From positions 1 through 64,000 of the forward strand of contig ADNK01001130.1 of NCBI GenBank assembly GCA_000320545.1: DNA of 64,000 nt. Direction: 5' to 3'. This document shows, in pieces, positions 11,502 to 22,600 of the stretch. The position numbers and the translations under genes were made by a program. Below the pieces are notes generated by a model that was not told where the DNA came from, did no database searches, and was given only the letters and a program-made list of their open reading frames with translations. Every line of letters begins with the position of its first letter. Within the stretch, counting starts at the first letter, position 1. The DNA is from Bigelowiella natans CCMP2755 (Eukaryota > Cercozoa > Chlorarachniophyceae).

Positions 11502-11714
11502 AAGGGTACTGTGTGTTATGTGTGAGCGCGAAATTTGGAAAATATTATGTGAAGTATTGGTGAGTATAAGTCAGAATATACGTGAATATCCATGGATATC
11601 ATCTTAATTTGCGGGAAAATCTTCTGTACGTACATAAACGGCTCCAAAAAGCTTCAAGAAGAATTTTTTCTGCGCATCCAGTTTTCGTTGCTTCTTCTTC
11701 AAAGAATCGCCACT
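10322..11714 (-). CDS. TMEM208: TMEM208/SND2-like ER membrane protein, N-terminus missing
   Basis: Likely the SND-pathway ER protein TMEM208 (yeast Snd2/Env10), which helps insert membrane proteins. Seven exons join in phase: 11634-11714, 11318-11386, 10991-11076, 10798-10837, 10653-10697, 10506-10577 and 10322-10390. The order of features fits the family. A basic N-terminal stretch (KKKQRKLDAQKKFFLKLF) is followed by hydrophobic segments LVDVVLRYFMFWSSVNFYTF and WFTLVNIGCALNIISSI. Then come HTEDFMYVSIFIQILSIF and a third membrane pair with YAKYIYLVVPAYGIYSY; the latter resembles plant TMEM208 proteins (inference from memory). The protein ends in a lysine-rich tail, GKKKKSKGKLKYVNRRR. About 154 residues are recovered, near the family size of about 170. 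The initiating exon lies upstream of 11714 and was not found. The neighbours are convergent on the 3' side and divergent on the 5' side. Confidence 0.7.
11467..11500. repeat. (CA)n microsatellite in TMEM208 intron
   Basis: Pure CA run of about 34 bp between the TMEM208-like exons 11318-11386 and 11634-11714. Confidence 0.95.
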
Positions 11715-11994
11715 CTGTTTCCAGCAAAAGGTGTGGGGTATATTGATTCGAATTAGCTCTTCCAAACAGTCTGTGCTAATATGAAAACAATGACAATCCT
11801 ATTTATAGAAGATGGCGAAAGGTATGGAAGGGTAGGGGGGTGTATCGCAACAACCATGATGAATCTCCCTTATTGGTATTTAGGCAATATTTTAAGCCAG
11901 TAACAACCAAGGACGGCCAATGAATTGGCTTCTTCGGTAGCTAGTTTTCTAATAATACAAGTAGTTTGTGATTTGTGATATTTACACATTACCA

Positions 11995-12065
11995 GCGCCG
12001 TTGGTTTAGTGGTAAAATATCTCGTTGCCAACGAGGTGTCCCGGGTTCGATTCCCGGACGGCGCA
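11995..12065 (+). tRNA. tRNA-Gly (GCC anticodon)
   Basis: A 71-nt cloverleaf. The acceptor stem GCGCCGT pairs with ACGGCGC, with discriminator A at 12065. The D arm reads TGGTTTAGTGGTA. The anticodon stem-loop TCTCG-TTGCCAA-CGAGG has anticodon GCC. The T arm is CCGGG-TTCGATT-CCCGG. There is no intron and no encoded CCA. A T-run at 12069-12074 serves as pol III terminator. It sits in the divergent 5' region between TMEM208 and the membrane-protein gene at 12387. Confidence 0.97.
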
Positions 12066-12386
12066 AATTTTTTCTGGATTTCTTCATGTCCAAAATCGCC
12101 TTATTTTTTCTAAATCAAAGTTCCAACAGAGCTCTTGTTTCATTTCCAATTTCTTCCCAAGAGAAATATCCGTTAGGAAATTTTCAGGTAGAATCACAGG
12201 AAAAGCCTTTTCTTTTATGAAATTTATCAGCAGATTGTTATTGTCTTTCAATGGTAATGACATCATTTTGCCATTATTTCCGAAACGATTGTTTCGCGAG
12301 TGAGCCTAAAACAAAAGAAATCGTTCAGCGGGAAAATTCTGTTCATGTTCTTTTCTCCCTAGGATTTTTCTCTGAGACAAGCTAAA

Positions 12387-15300
12387 ATGGCGGTACAAGC
12401 GTAAGAAACCAACGGCATCTCAAGGATTCGCCGGGTCTTTTCGAACGATTTTCGTTTTTCAGGTCAGATTCTGCCTACCACAGACAGAGCATGATTCGTT
12501 GCACATATTTTGAGCGACAATATACAATTGTTGTCGTTATTAAATTTAGTATTTACTGAAAGAATAATTAAACCTTCGCATGAAACATTCTGTGCTGAGA
12601 TATTTACAGATCAGCTCGAGCTTCCTAGAGGGTACCTAACCTCTTCCGAGCTGCCTTCCCACCTCCACGCTGCAATGGATCGTCCGTATTGCGGTGAGAC
12701 AATAATGTGTTAGATTTTATTTTTCTTCTCGAAAGAACATTTGGTATGGGGAAGCATTTTGTCATACTGATGGAAAAACAATGGTAGATAGCTTTCTCCA
12801 GCAGTGAGACAAAATGCTTCGTATTTGCCCCTGAAGAATAGGAGATGAGCTAGATGCATGAAGAGATACAAGGAATAAAATTAAATGCTTAGTTATATGA
12901 AATGTAGGCATATGGTTGCATCTTCTATCTCAGCGTGATTTTGAGAAAGCCTTCCTCGTGTTCTGCATCATTTGAGTATCATTCGATCACATATTGTCTT
13001 CTTTCAGCTGGTTCTCTGGACCCCAGACCGAAGCGCCGTCGTATAGGGACCCAAGCACGAGAAGACGTAATCGATCAACATTGTAGCAAGGAAATATTAT
13101 AGCGAAAAAAAATGGCGGTTTGGCCAATATTTGTGATCATTCAGTGTTTTACCGTTAGAATCCGACTCAGCTTTCCTTCCTCCTTCCCCCCTTCCCTTCC
13201 GCGTGCAGGAACTTGCATCGTTCGAAAATTCTGATGCGAAGAAGTTAGTGAAGGAAAAGTCACCTCCCAGAGACGGGCCTCGATGGGAAACTGAGTTGAG
13301 TAAGAAAGAAACAGCTAGGGCAGCATCTGGAAATAGCAGCAGCACCACCTTCAGCAGTATACTTTCGAGAAACAGTAGTGCTTTGTCCAATATCAGCAGT
13401 GAGATGGGAACGCAGAAAGAGGTTGTGATGTCTGCGCTATACAACCGGGTAACTTCCTTTTGGAATGCCACCACTGAAAAATTAGCCTCGCTTGAGGAGT
13501 CGCTTGTCCGACCGTATGGACGGCAAGTGACGCACCCGATGTCTAGGAAAAAAAAGGAACAGATGGGAGCGTTAGGTGAGAAGCCCTCAACAATATCGTA
13601 TGAAAGCCAACACCAGGACTATCATCCTAATGCTGCACGGGCGGCGTTCCAATGAAGGAGAGAACCAGAGATGGGCAGCTTCTTCTGCCACCCCAGCAGG
13701 GGAACATCATAAGCAGCGAGGAAACTTCCCACAGCACTCGGGACCGCTGCCACGACAACTACTACTCTGCTTTCAATAGACTCAGAGCCCGCCGGTGCAA
13801 CACCCGCAGCCACCACCGAGTCAAGTTATCGAAATGAGAATGAGGATGAGGATATTGGGAGATCTTATGGTCTTCGTCGGGCAGAGGGCGATAATAGCAA
13901 TGATGACGACGATAGTGATGATGACGACGACGATGGTAGCGGTTTCAGTAGGATAGACAATGATGAGGACGAGAGAGATGACGACGAAGAACGATTCGCT
14001 GGGCTTCCTGGAGTTGATCAGTCTGGCGGAGGGACCATCAATTGGCAGAAAAATGTCACGAACCCATTTTCAGCCGCTGCCGCAAATGGTGCGAACAACG
14101 CCAAGTCGGAGGAAAAGATGAAGAAGCACACAACCAACTCATGTATTGGTAATGGCACAGGATGCTCACCGTCGTGGTATCAATATCACCCTATGCTGCA
14201 ACAACAGAAGGAGGAGGATGGTGCAAAATGCTTCTCTGCCACAAACAAGAAGAAAAGTAACAATAAGGACGCCTCCATGGCTTACGAATGGAACTTTGGG
14301 AAGGGAGAGGAGGTAGCTATGGACAACAAGCACGTAGGCAGAAAGCATAGCAAGGGGGAGGGAAGACAGAAAAGCGGTAATCCTTTTGATACCAAAGAGA
14401 CCGATAAGAATGGCGCTCAGAAGAAGGCTGGCTGTGATTGGGGGGTACGCATACGTGCTCGCATGCTTATTGACATCTCATAGATCATCAATTCCGGCAC
14501 ATCTTGACAGTCTCCATCATCACCCCCTTATTACTCACGCCACCAGCCCATGATCATGCTCGCGATGTGTGTGTAGTAAATTCGAATCTTATCTATTTGT
14601 TTGTTCGCTCCCTTACTTTCCAGGCGAGGTTTGGCGGTGACGGAAGTGTTTCAGGGGACAATAACCTCGACGCTAGCTCGATGATGGGCTCGCTTAGTCC
14701 TTCTTTAATCAACAGAAGAAGAAAGATGATGACATCAGAGGTATGTTTGGAAAGCATTTGGATGTTCGGGACCATCATCACTATCATCATCACCATCGTC
14801 GTCGTCGTCATCATCATCACCATCATCAAACTCCCTGCTGTAACCATTGATGACATCATCGCCGTGTGTATTACATTCTTCTTGCAGGGCACGCCACTTC
14901 TGTTGTCGGATGGAGGTCTCCCAGCTCTCATGCGAGACGATCACACATCCCAGAAGCGCCTCGTTCCTAGCAGTTGTTTCGCCAGATTCTCGGCAGTGAT
15001 GGCCGTGTGCGTGATACTGCTGCTGATTCTTACGGGCTCGTGGATCGTAGTGACAAAGACGTCTCCCACAGCATTCTTCAGCCGTGGTGCAGAGATTGCG
15101 CAGGTGATGATTTGGACGATGATGCTGAAGATGATAATGCTGCGAATGATAGAGATGAAGAAGATGATGATGCCTAGTGAACCGTGATTACAAGAGAGTA
15201 GCAGCGAAGAATGCTATGACACTGTGTGCTTACTTATGTCGCATTATATTGTTCCACCCCCCATATCACCTGTCTGAAAATGTTCTTCTCCCCCCCCCTC

Positions 15301-15989
15301 CCCCCCCTCCCCTCTTGCTTCATCTGGCCATCATTCGCTCCCATCACCTTAGAACGAGATTTTCTCTTACTTCAAATCTCCTTTCTCACCTAATGGGCCA
15401 GCGGGTGAAGTAATATCCATTACGGACAGGGGAACTGCAGCATCGAGCATGATCGATGATGTTGCGGTCGGCGACCATTCTTCCCGCGGCCATTCTCACA
15501 ATCCACACCCACTCCCTACCGATAGCAAAGTAGCTTCAGCATCTCTGAACGACAACGATGTGCAGTGCAAGAGTCCCAACAGCAGGACAGAAAAGCCAGA
15601 AGGTGCTGTTTCCATACCATTCGCAAAGTCACATGCTGGAGAGATACTACCGGAGGAAAACACGGAAAGACCGCACCCCCTTCGATTGACCCTTCTCCGT
15701 GCGTATGAGTTAGCAGTGGCCGGGCTGCTAATCAACCACACCCGTCACCATCTCTGGGTATAGTACTAGATTTTGGAAGAGAGTCAAACATTTAGCGTTA
15801 TGTTATGATTGCGGTGATGATGGTGACTTTTCCTACTCTTGGAGGTAGTTAGATCATCATGTTTAGTATTGCTGTACCACTGAAAAAATCTAACTTGTTC
15901 CATTTCCACAGAAACGGTATCGTGAAAGAGCAGTCCGGAAAGCTGAGCGCAGTATTATGAACGCCGATGATAACAACCATTTGAGTTAA
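12387..15989 (+). CDS. Unknown single-pass membrane protein, long disordered region
   Basis: Not recognised. The first exon is 12387-12400 (MAVQA, donor GTAAGA), joining in phase at 12463 to SDSAYHRQSMI and then an exon from 12610 (ELPRGYLTSSELPSHLHAA). An exon near 13013-13066 carries the basic motif PKRRRIGTQ. The 13209 exon reads ELASFENSDAKKLVKEKSP and continues with serine-rich sequence. A central region of about 13780-14440 is strongly acidic (Asp/Glu runs). A later exon, about 14888-15101, contains one clear membrane segment, FSAVMAVCVILLLILTGSWI. The last exon, 15912-15989, reads KRYRERAVRKAERS and ends at TAA. Some middle junctions (13575-13780, 15100-15410) are ambiguous because GAT-rich repeats allow alternative frames. 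It could be a single-pass organelle or plasma-membrane protein; no function is inferred. Confidence 0.6.
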
Positions 15990-17256
15990 CGGTATGCGCA
16001 ATCGATATGAAGCCGACGCAACGTACATATAGCCCAAGATTAAAAAAAAAAGAATGAACGAATTGACGATGAGTCCCTTGGTCAAAGTAGCCACAATTAT
16101 AGTAGCAAAATGCTGAAAATAGCATGGTCAGCATATGCAATATTTTAAGATGAAATAGCAGTTTCCTAAACGGCAAATAAAATTATATTGCAAAAATAGC
16201 CTAGCTCTGTGTACACGAATATAATGAAGAAAATTAACACGAAATCCGGCTCTATTTCACCATAATTTAAAGCGAAATTTCAGCAAACAAAGTTTTCATT
16301 TTGTGATGTGCTATGCAGAGCGGATCGGTCATACTAGCATATCTAATAGCTAACAATAATCTAGATAATATTTGATAGTAGAGATGGCGTGTGTAACATA
16401 TCCAGATGCTAAGCCGTGATAGACTAGATAGAGGCTGTGATGACAGCTGATGCAAAGACTTGCGCTTGCTAGCTTGCAAGAAAATTTTAAATTGGGCAGA
16501 CAACAGCTATGAATCGAAAAAACGACGCATTGCACGGACATTGCAGAAGCAGCGACAGAAATTATTGTCTTGCATGAATTCTGCTCTGGAAACGTATTGC
16601 CGTAGTGTTATACGTGATGTACTAGCGCACGCATGCCCAGGTAGTATAGTAGCTAGGATCTAGCTAGCTAGGGATGCATGTCATTGCCATTGCGGTGCCC
16701 GCAGCAACCATATACGGACCAATCTAGCAATAGCAGCTGTGAGCCGGATGAAATGATGTGATCTAGGCGATTTTCATTGTAATAACAGACAGCCATAGCA
16801 ACTACAACAAGTACATCTCTAGATCTAGTTGCCATGGCGCCAGCTAGTCAGCCGTGTCTAGTTGTTAATGTATAAATGTTGTGCCGCTTTTCAGTCCTTC
16901 TCTAGTTCTTGTTGTGGGCGCATGTATACGTAAGCTTAGCGTACTTGCTATGTACTGTATGTGTGCATCTAATAATATTAAATGTGGTGGTGTGTGCGTG
17001 CGCGTAAAGCACGACGAATTCCAATGATACAAATCACGAAGTACATTGTCGTTGAAAGGACTAGCAGGGCAATGTTAACTAAGTTGCTGATCTGCCTCCT
17101 ATTCAAGTACAAGCTACGAGGCTTGACGACGACGATAAAAAGAATCGAATTAGAAACACATTGTTCCATGCTATTTCAGTTCGTCTTTATTTCTGCTGAA
17201 GAGCTGCCACAATCAACAAAGTTGCACCGGTGCATCATCGCTTGCTGCATTAATTT
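15990..17256. other. Convergent 3' spacer, CTAG rich
   Basis: No gene supported. I count 16 CTAG tetramers between 16321 and 16920, against one in the whole 1131-bp coding exon 30426-31556. The densest cluster, near 16649-16672, contains TCTAGCTAGCTAGGG. The apparent ORFs on both strands here are not protein-like. Confidence 0.65.
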
Positions 17257-18940
17257 CTATGTGCTTCCCCTTACAGCTTTAACCAGACCTCCCGAGGTCA
17301 GGATGAAGAAGATTCCTATACAGAAAAGTGCAATGTACCCCTGTTTCGAGTACTCAGTCGTGTTTTCTTGGTAGCCTACGATGTGGAGAACAGGACCCAT
17401 TATCAGCGGGCCGAATGAACCTCCTAGGAAGGCTGCGATGCCCCACAACCCTAAATCCCTCGCTGTGGAGCCCTTATTCGGTAAGGTATCGCATGCCAGC
17501 GCGTACTCAACGGTCATCAAAGCTGCGTTTGCCATACCGTAGCAGATCGAGACCCCATACACCACGTCAAGAGGAGGAAAAGTCATGAAGATCACGTAGA
17601 GTAGAGCCTCGAAGATGCACGTGGCAAGAAGGATGTCTTTTCGACCGAATCGGTCGGAGATATGGCCAATTGGAACGCTGATTATCGCGCCGACAAGCTG
17701 CGAGACCATCACCAGCACTACTAGCGTTTCCTCCGCATTCTCCACGCCTATACCGTCGTGCAGGTAGTAGAGCAAAAATGCTTGGAGGGACATCGAAAGA
17801 TAGTAGAATAAACGAACGCCAAACACCCAGAAGAAGTCGCCATGCGTCCCAGGCGTAATAACGTAGCACTGAGAGATTGCTTCGCAGCTCACTGGTGGCA
17901 AGTCACCCTCAAAAGGCGACTCCAGTGGCAGAATTGAGACCGAAGTGATAGCTATCCCTAGAACTAAGGATACAGCATATGCCACATATGCGTCCTTTAC
18001 TTCAACCACAAACTTGAGGATCCCGAACCCTACACACGACCCTGTCAGTTGTAGAATCGCCATGATGCCGCTTGCCAAGCCCATCTGGCTTTTGGGCACA
18101 AAATCAGCATTCAGAGCAGTGAAGGCCGAGTAAATAATGTTGATCCCAAGCAGTGAAAGAAAGAGCGCGGCGATGTAGAGGGAAGGCGTGGGTCCGTGGT
18201 TTCGCGCCCACATCATGGCGAAGTCTCCAATCAGCACCAACACAGACCCTCCCAAAATAAAAGGAAGCCGTCTGCCCATTGATAGAGTGCATCGGTCGGA
18301 AAAGTAACCGGCCAATGGGCAGATCAGCTGGCTAATTCCTGATAACAACACCGCATTAATATTTGTTGGACGTGACGACTGTGGTGGTACTGAAAAACAT
18401 ACATCATGGCAAAACACCCACCCATCCCCCCACACGCACACATGCGCGGAAATAAGGCCGTATAGAAGATGGGGTTAATATGAGGCGGTAAATCTAGTTG
18501 AAATTACAAGAGAGTGTCATAGTCTAGAATAACAATAGCATCGACTATTCAAACCGCACCTGCTATTCCGAGCATTATCCCAAGCATTTCTCCTTTATTG
18601 TCTGGATACATTCTTTCGGCTTCGACCGGCAAAGTCAGAATGCCCATTGTACTCAATACCAGAGAGTAGGGAAACGCGAAAAAGTTAATCCCGATAATCT
18701 GTATGAAGCTTAAGGGCTGCATGCAAAAATAAATACAATCCATGAGTTGGTAGCAGGTATAGAAAGCGAGCGAAAAGATGTGGGGAGCAACAAGTTATTA
18801 GCTATTAGTACCTTTCTGATAATTTCAGCGGGTGATGCTGTTGGGCTATGAAGCGGCGTGCCTTCGCTTGCGACACCTTTCGCCACAGAGCTCTTGACCT
18901 CGTCCTCATCATATGACGGCAACGTATCGTAATCTGCCAT
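17257..18940 (-). CDS. MFS sugar transporter, sucrose-transporter (GPH/SUT)-like
   Basis: Twelve-helix major facilitator protein of 472 aa, built from exons 18812-18940, 18560-18716 and 17257-18389, which join in phase. The start is MADYDTLPSYDEDEV, an acidic cytosolic N-terminus. The first membrane segment after the first intron reads IIGINFFAFPYSLVLSTMGI. The cytoplasmic loop 2-3 motif appears as GYFSDRCTLSMGRRLPFILGG, close to the RRxPF pattern of SUT/GPH sucrose and disaccharide transporters. The matching loop in the second half is GHISDRFGRKDILLATC. A proton-coupled sugar carrier is the best guess; substrate is not determined by what I can see. A Ty3-type retrotransposon lies 312 bp upstream of the start in the same orientation and could affect its expression. 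Confidence 0.82.
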
Positions 18941-19247
18941 TTTCCTTTGATTTAAGCTTATCTTATCTCTTGTGCCTCCCTTGAGAGATGGTAGCCCTCA
19001 GCCCAGCTAGAGAAAAGAGGCAGACAAGCAGGAAGGCTTGCAGGAGGGAATGTACGCGGAGTTGCGGGCTTGATAATTACAAATCATAAAGCGACAATCA
19101 GATCGTGATCGAATTGATAATGTACACACTCATCTCAGCAAATCACCACTCAAATTAGCTCTAAAATTAAGAGTTTGGAAATCAAGATCCATCGCTCAAT
19201 ATGATCTTCTATTCGGATTTCATATTAAATGGAAGGGGAGTGCATCA
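18941..19247. promoter_or_regulatory. Upstream region of the MFS gene, left of the retrotransposon
   Basis: About 300 bp between the transporter start and the target-site duplication of the LTR element. The original divergent promoter region shared with the stress-protein gene has been split by the insertion. Confidence 0.45.
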
Positions 19248-19251
19248 GTCA
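19248..19251. other. Target-site duplication, left (GTCA)
   Basis: GTCA directly precedes the left LTR and the same four bases follow the right LTR, the mark of integrase-mediated insertion. A fifth base does not match. Confidence 0.8.
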
Positions 19252-19577
19252 TGTTGCGCGTAAGGTGTTCACAGGCCGAGGCGCTACGTGCACAAGTAGG
19301 CAGGGGGGGGGAAAGGCACGTTTGCTTCCTTTTGAAGAGTTGTGTTTATTTTTATTAAAGATTATATTTTTATTAAATCGTGCACTGCGTAATCATTCGC
19401 GAAGCTTTCGCGAATGCCGCCGCACGTGGGGCAGCACACTTCCGGTGTGCTGCCATGAGTCCCGCCGGAACCCACGTGCCTATGCTGTATTAATATCTAC
19501 GTTATCTATATTCTATATCCGCGACAACCCCTTTGTTGTCGCACGTGACTTGTGCCCGCGTAGTGGTACGCGCTACA
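19252..19577 (-). repeat. LTR, 3' copy of the element
   Basis: 326 bp, left copy in window coordinates and 3' LTR of the minus-strand element, facing the MFS gene. It contains three perfect hairpins, one nested in an outer 9-bp stem; the matching positions in the other LTR are 24784-24930. Confidence 0.95.
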
Positions 19578-19590
19578 CCTCCCCCAAGTC
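19578..19590 (-). other. Polypurine tract
   Basis: On the minus strand TTGGGGGAGG abuts the 3' LTR, which is where a polypurine tract primes plus-strand DNA synthesis. Confidence 0.75.
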
Positions 19591-19628
19591 ACGTTGCTCC
19601 TTCCTTCCTTCCTTATTCCCTTAGACCT

Positions 19629-22600
19629 TCATCGCTTTCGGAACTTCACCAACCACCAGGTAATAGATTCCTCTCTAACCTTATCTCCTTTGTCGCTTAC
19701 CCAGAACTCACCTTCGTCCTTAGGTTCGTGTCCATACCAGCCCTCTGCATCAAGGTCCCCCAGGACCTTATACCAGTGCTCAAAGGGTAAGTCGGGAACA
19801 GCTAGGTAGAGTAGCTGATATTTTCCGTCCTTTATTTTCATAGCTACCCTCTCCATATTTCGTAATCCAGGGTAGCCTAGATAGACAATCTTCATGCGCC
19901 AATCGTCGTTCACCCTGACCTTATTGTTTCCATATTCCACATCGAACTTAGGTCGGGGTCCTAAACAAGGCATTGCTCGCTCCCACACAGTAGGGTTTAC
20001 TTTAACATCCTCTAGGAGCTTCTCACCGATATCATAATTCTTTAGGTGACTGATGTGGCGCAAGGTGACCCTGTTCCCATCATAGATGTAGTACTGCTTC
20101 CTCCCCTTCCTCTCGGTAACCTTTGCAACGCCACCCCAGAAGGGGTCTTGTTTATTTCTCGATCTCAGATTTACCTTGGCCCTAACATACTGTCCTTCCT
20201 TTAGAACTCGGCCATCGTACGGGACCTTCTCGTCTTCGCTCTCGGTATCGTCGTCGTTGTCGTCGCCTTCTTCCCTCTCCTTATCCTTGATACCTCCCCC
20301 AGACGTGAAGGTGTCGTTTACTAACCCTTGTATCTTGTCTGGTGTGGTGCTATTTATCCTGCTTAGGTTGGCCAAGGTGCGGTGGAGTCGCTCTACCTTG
20401 GAGTTGGACTGGGCATAGTATACAGGTGAGGCATCAATATTAGGGTGTGGTAGCTGTAGAAGAGAGGTCTCATTATCCACATGTAACTTCTTTGGTATCT
20501 TGTTTATGCTAACTTCATCAGGGATAGCCTGGAGCTCAGACTCCCAGGTACGGTAGCAGTTAGTAAGCCTCTGCTTATATAAGCCTTTGTTCTTCTTAGC
20601 AACGTTGACCTTGATAATCTTTTTAACCCAGCACTTTCCAGTGGCCACATCAACGAAGGTAAGGTAGTGATAGCCATCGTACTTATAAACATCAATTTGC
20701 ACGATATCTAAGAAGTTCCTTGCTTTGATTTTCTTAGATGCACGGCTCTTGCTGGACTCCTTGGTGGCGACACCTGCCGCCTTCAAGCTGGAGCACCTGC
20801 AGCCACGCAGGTATGTCCTTATCTCTTTTAGCTTGTAGGGCCAGTAGTAATGGTAGAGTAGAGCAGTGATATGGTTTTCTCCTACGTGTGCAGGTCCATG
20901 GGCGGTAAAGAGAAGGGCTCCCCTGGTCCGCCGTGGCACGTAGGTACGCCTAACATTATTAGTGTATACATATATCCTATCACTAAGTACCTCATGCTTG
21001 TGTTTGTATTTATCCAGGTGTTCTTGAAGGTGCTGGAGCTCCACTGGCTCAGGCAGGAAGTCGCCGTCCTCGAAGGTAATCGCGTTAACCATAGGGGTGA
21101 CCTGGGTATGGACTTTCTTTTCGAACAGCCTGCTGAAATAGTCAGCAAGCTGCTTGTCTCCTGGTGCGTAGACCACTGTCCTCTTGTCCCTAAACTCTTC
21201 CGTGTCCGCCCTCATAGCTGCATACTCATCGTTAGGCGCTTCGAGCTTGCGGTCGATGCCTAGGAGGGGCTTGTGGTCAGTCATTAAGGTGAAGCTGGGC
21301 ACCGACAGCAGGTAGTATCTTAGTTTCCTCTGCGCCTCAGTCATGGCTTTATACTCTCCTTTTGTAGGGCTGTACTTGGCCTCAGCTGCTGTGCAGGCCC
21401 TGCCCCACACCCGTATGATCTGCTGGTCTTGGGTAAGTACAGCAGCCATACCTAGCTTAGACCAGTCTGTCCATAGGGTAGCTGGTCTAGTAGTGTCTAG
21501 CTTAGCATTCAATAGGGTGTTGCTGCATAACTTTATTAGGTTATCGAAGTGGGCATCAAGGCCAGCCTTGGCCCACACCTTAGCGAAGCTGAGGCCTACA
21601 GAGTTCTCCTTCCGGTAAGCAGTAGTAAAAGCAGCTGCAGTCCTAGCGTAGGTAGGGGAGAACCTACGTAGTATCCAAGCTGCAGTCTGCAAGAATGACT
21701 TTAACTCCTTTGCATTCTTAGGTTTAGGGGCTTGCTGTAGTGCTGCTACTTTCTCGGGGTTTGGGGTGATGCGGCCTTGCTCCAGGTAATATCCACACCA
21801 CTTGATTCTTGTAGCTAGGAATGTACACTTCTGCAGTCTAATAGTAAAACCGAAGTGTGCAAACCTAATAAATATATTTTCCAGGAGGAAGATCTGAGCG
21901 ACGACTGTGTTGGTACATATTATGTCATCATCCACATACACAAACACAAACACCCACAACACAGACGCCATCCCATCATGTGTGTATGCCCTGTAGTTCT
22001 GACTACTGAACGCATCCCCTGATATGCTTAGGCCGTAAGGGAATACGACGAAGTGCCACTTCCTGTGCCTGCTGGAGAACGCGGTAATGGGGCGGGAGGT
22101 TTTGTGGATGGGTGTCTGCATGTATGATTCATTTTTATCTAGGGAAGAGTAGTATTTGTATCCTATGACGTGTTCAATAACGTCATCTATCCTTGGTGTA
22201 GGTGTCTGGATCCTCTTTATTACTCGGTTGTGGCGGATGAAGTTGTGCGCCAGGCGGAAGAAAGGGTAAGTAGGTTTCTTAGCTAGCACATGTCTCACGT
22301 TCCATGGTGAGTTGCTTGGCTCTATCTTCCCTTCCTTTGCCCATTCATTGATCTGCCACTCTATCTTTTCCCAGTCCGCTTCCGGTCGCCTATGTTCTGG
22401 GTCATTGATGATGCACTCTTCGTATCCCTTCTTTAGCTCGATCTTTACTGGGGTAAGCTTGCTGGAGGGCTTCGTCGTCGGCTTGGTGATGTCAGAGTAC
22501 TTCTCGTTTAATATTTTATTAATGTACTTTTTGCCTTTGTCGATATCCCAATCATCAGCTGGGGGGGTCTTGTCCAGTAGCTCCGTTATCTGTCGGATGG

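Noticed and set aside
16978-17374. ORFs on both strands next to the MFS gene 3' end
   Set aside because: Not protein-like, and partly antisense to the transporter's last exon.
19229-19624. ORFs in the LTRs (repeated at 24711-25016)
   Set aside because: They arise from the LTR sequence itself, which has hairpins and no protein-like composition.
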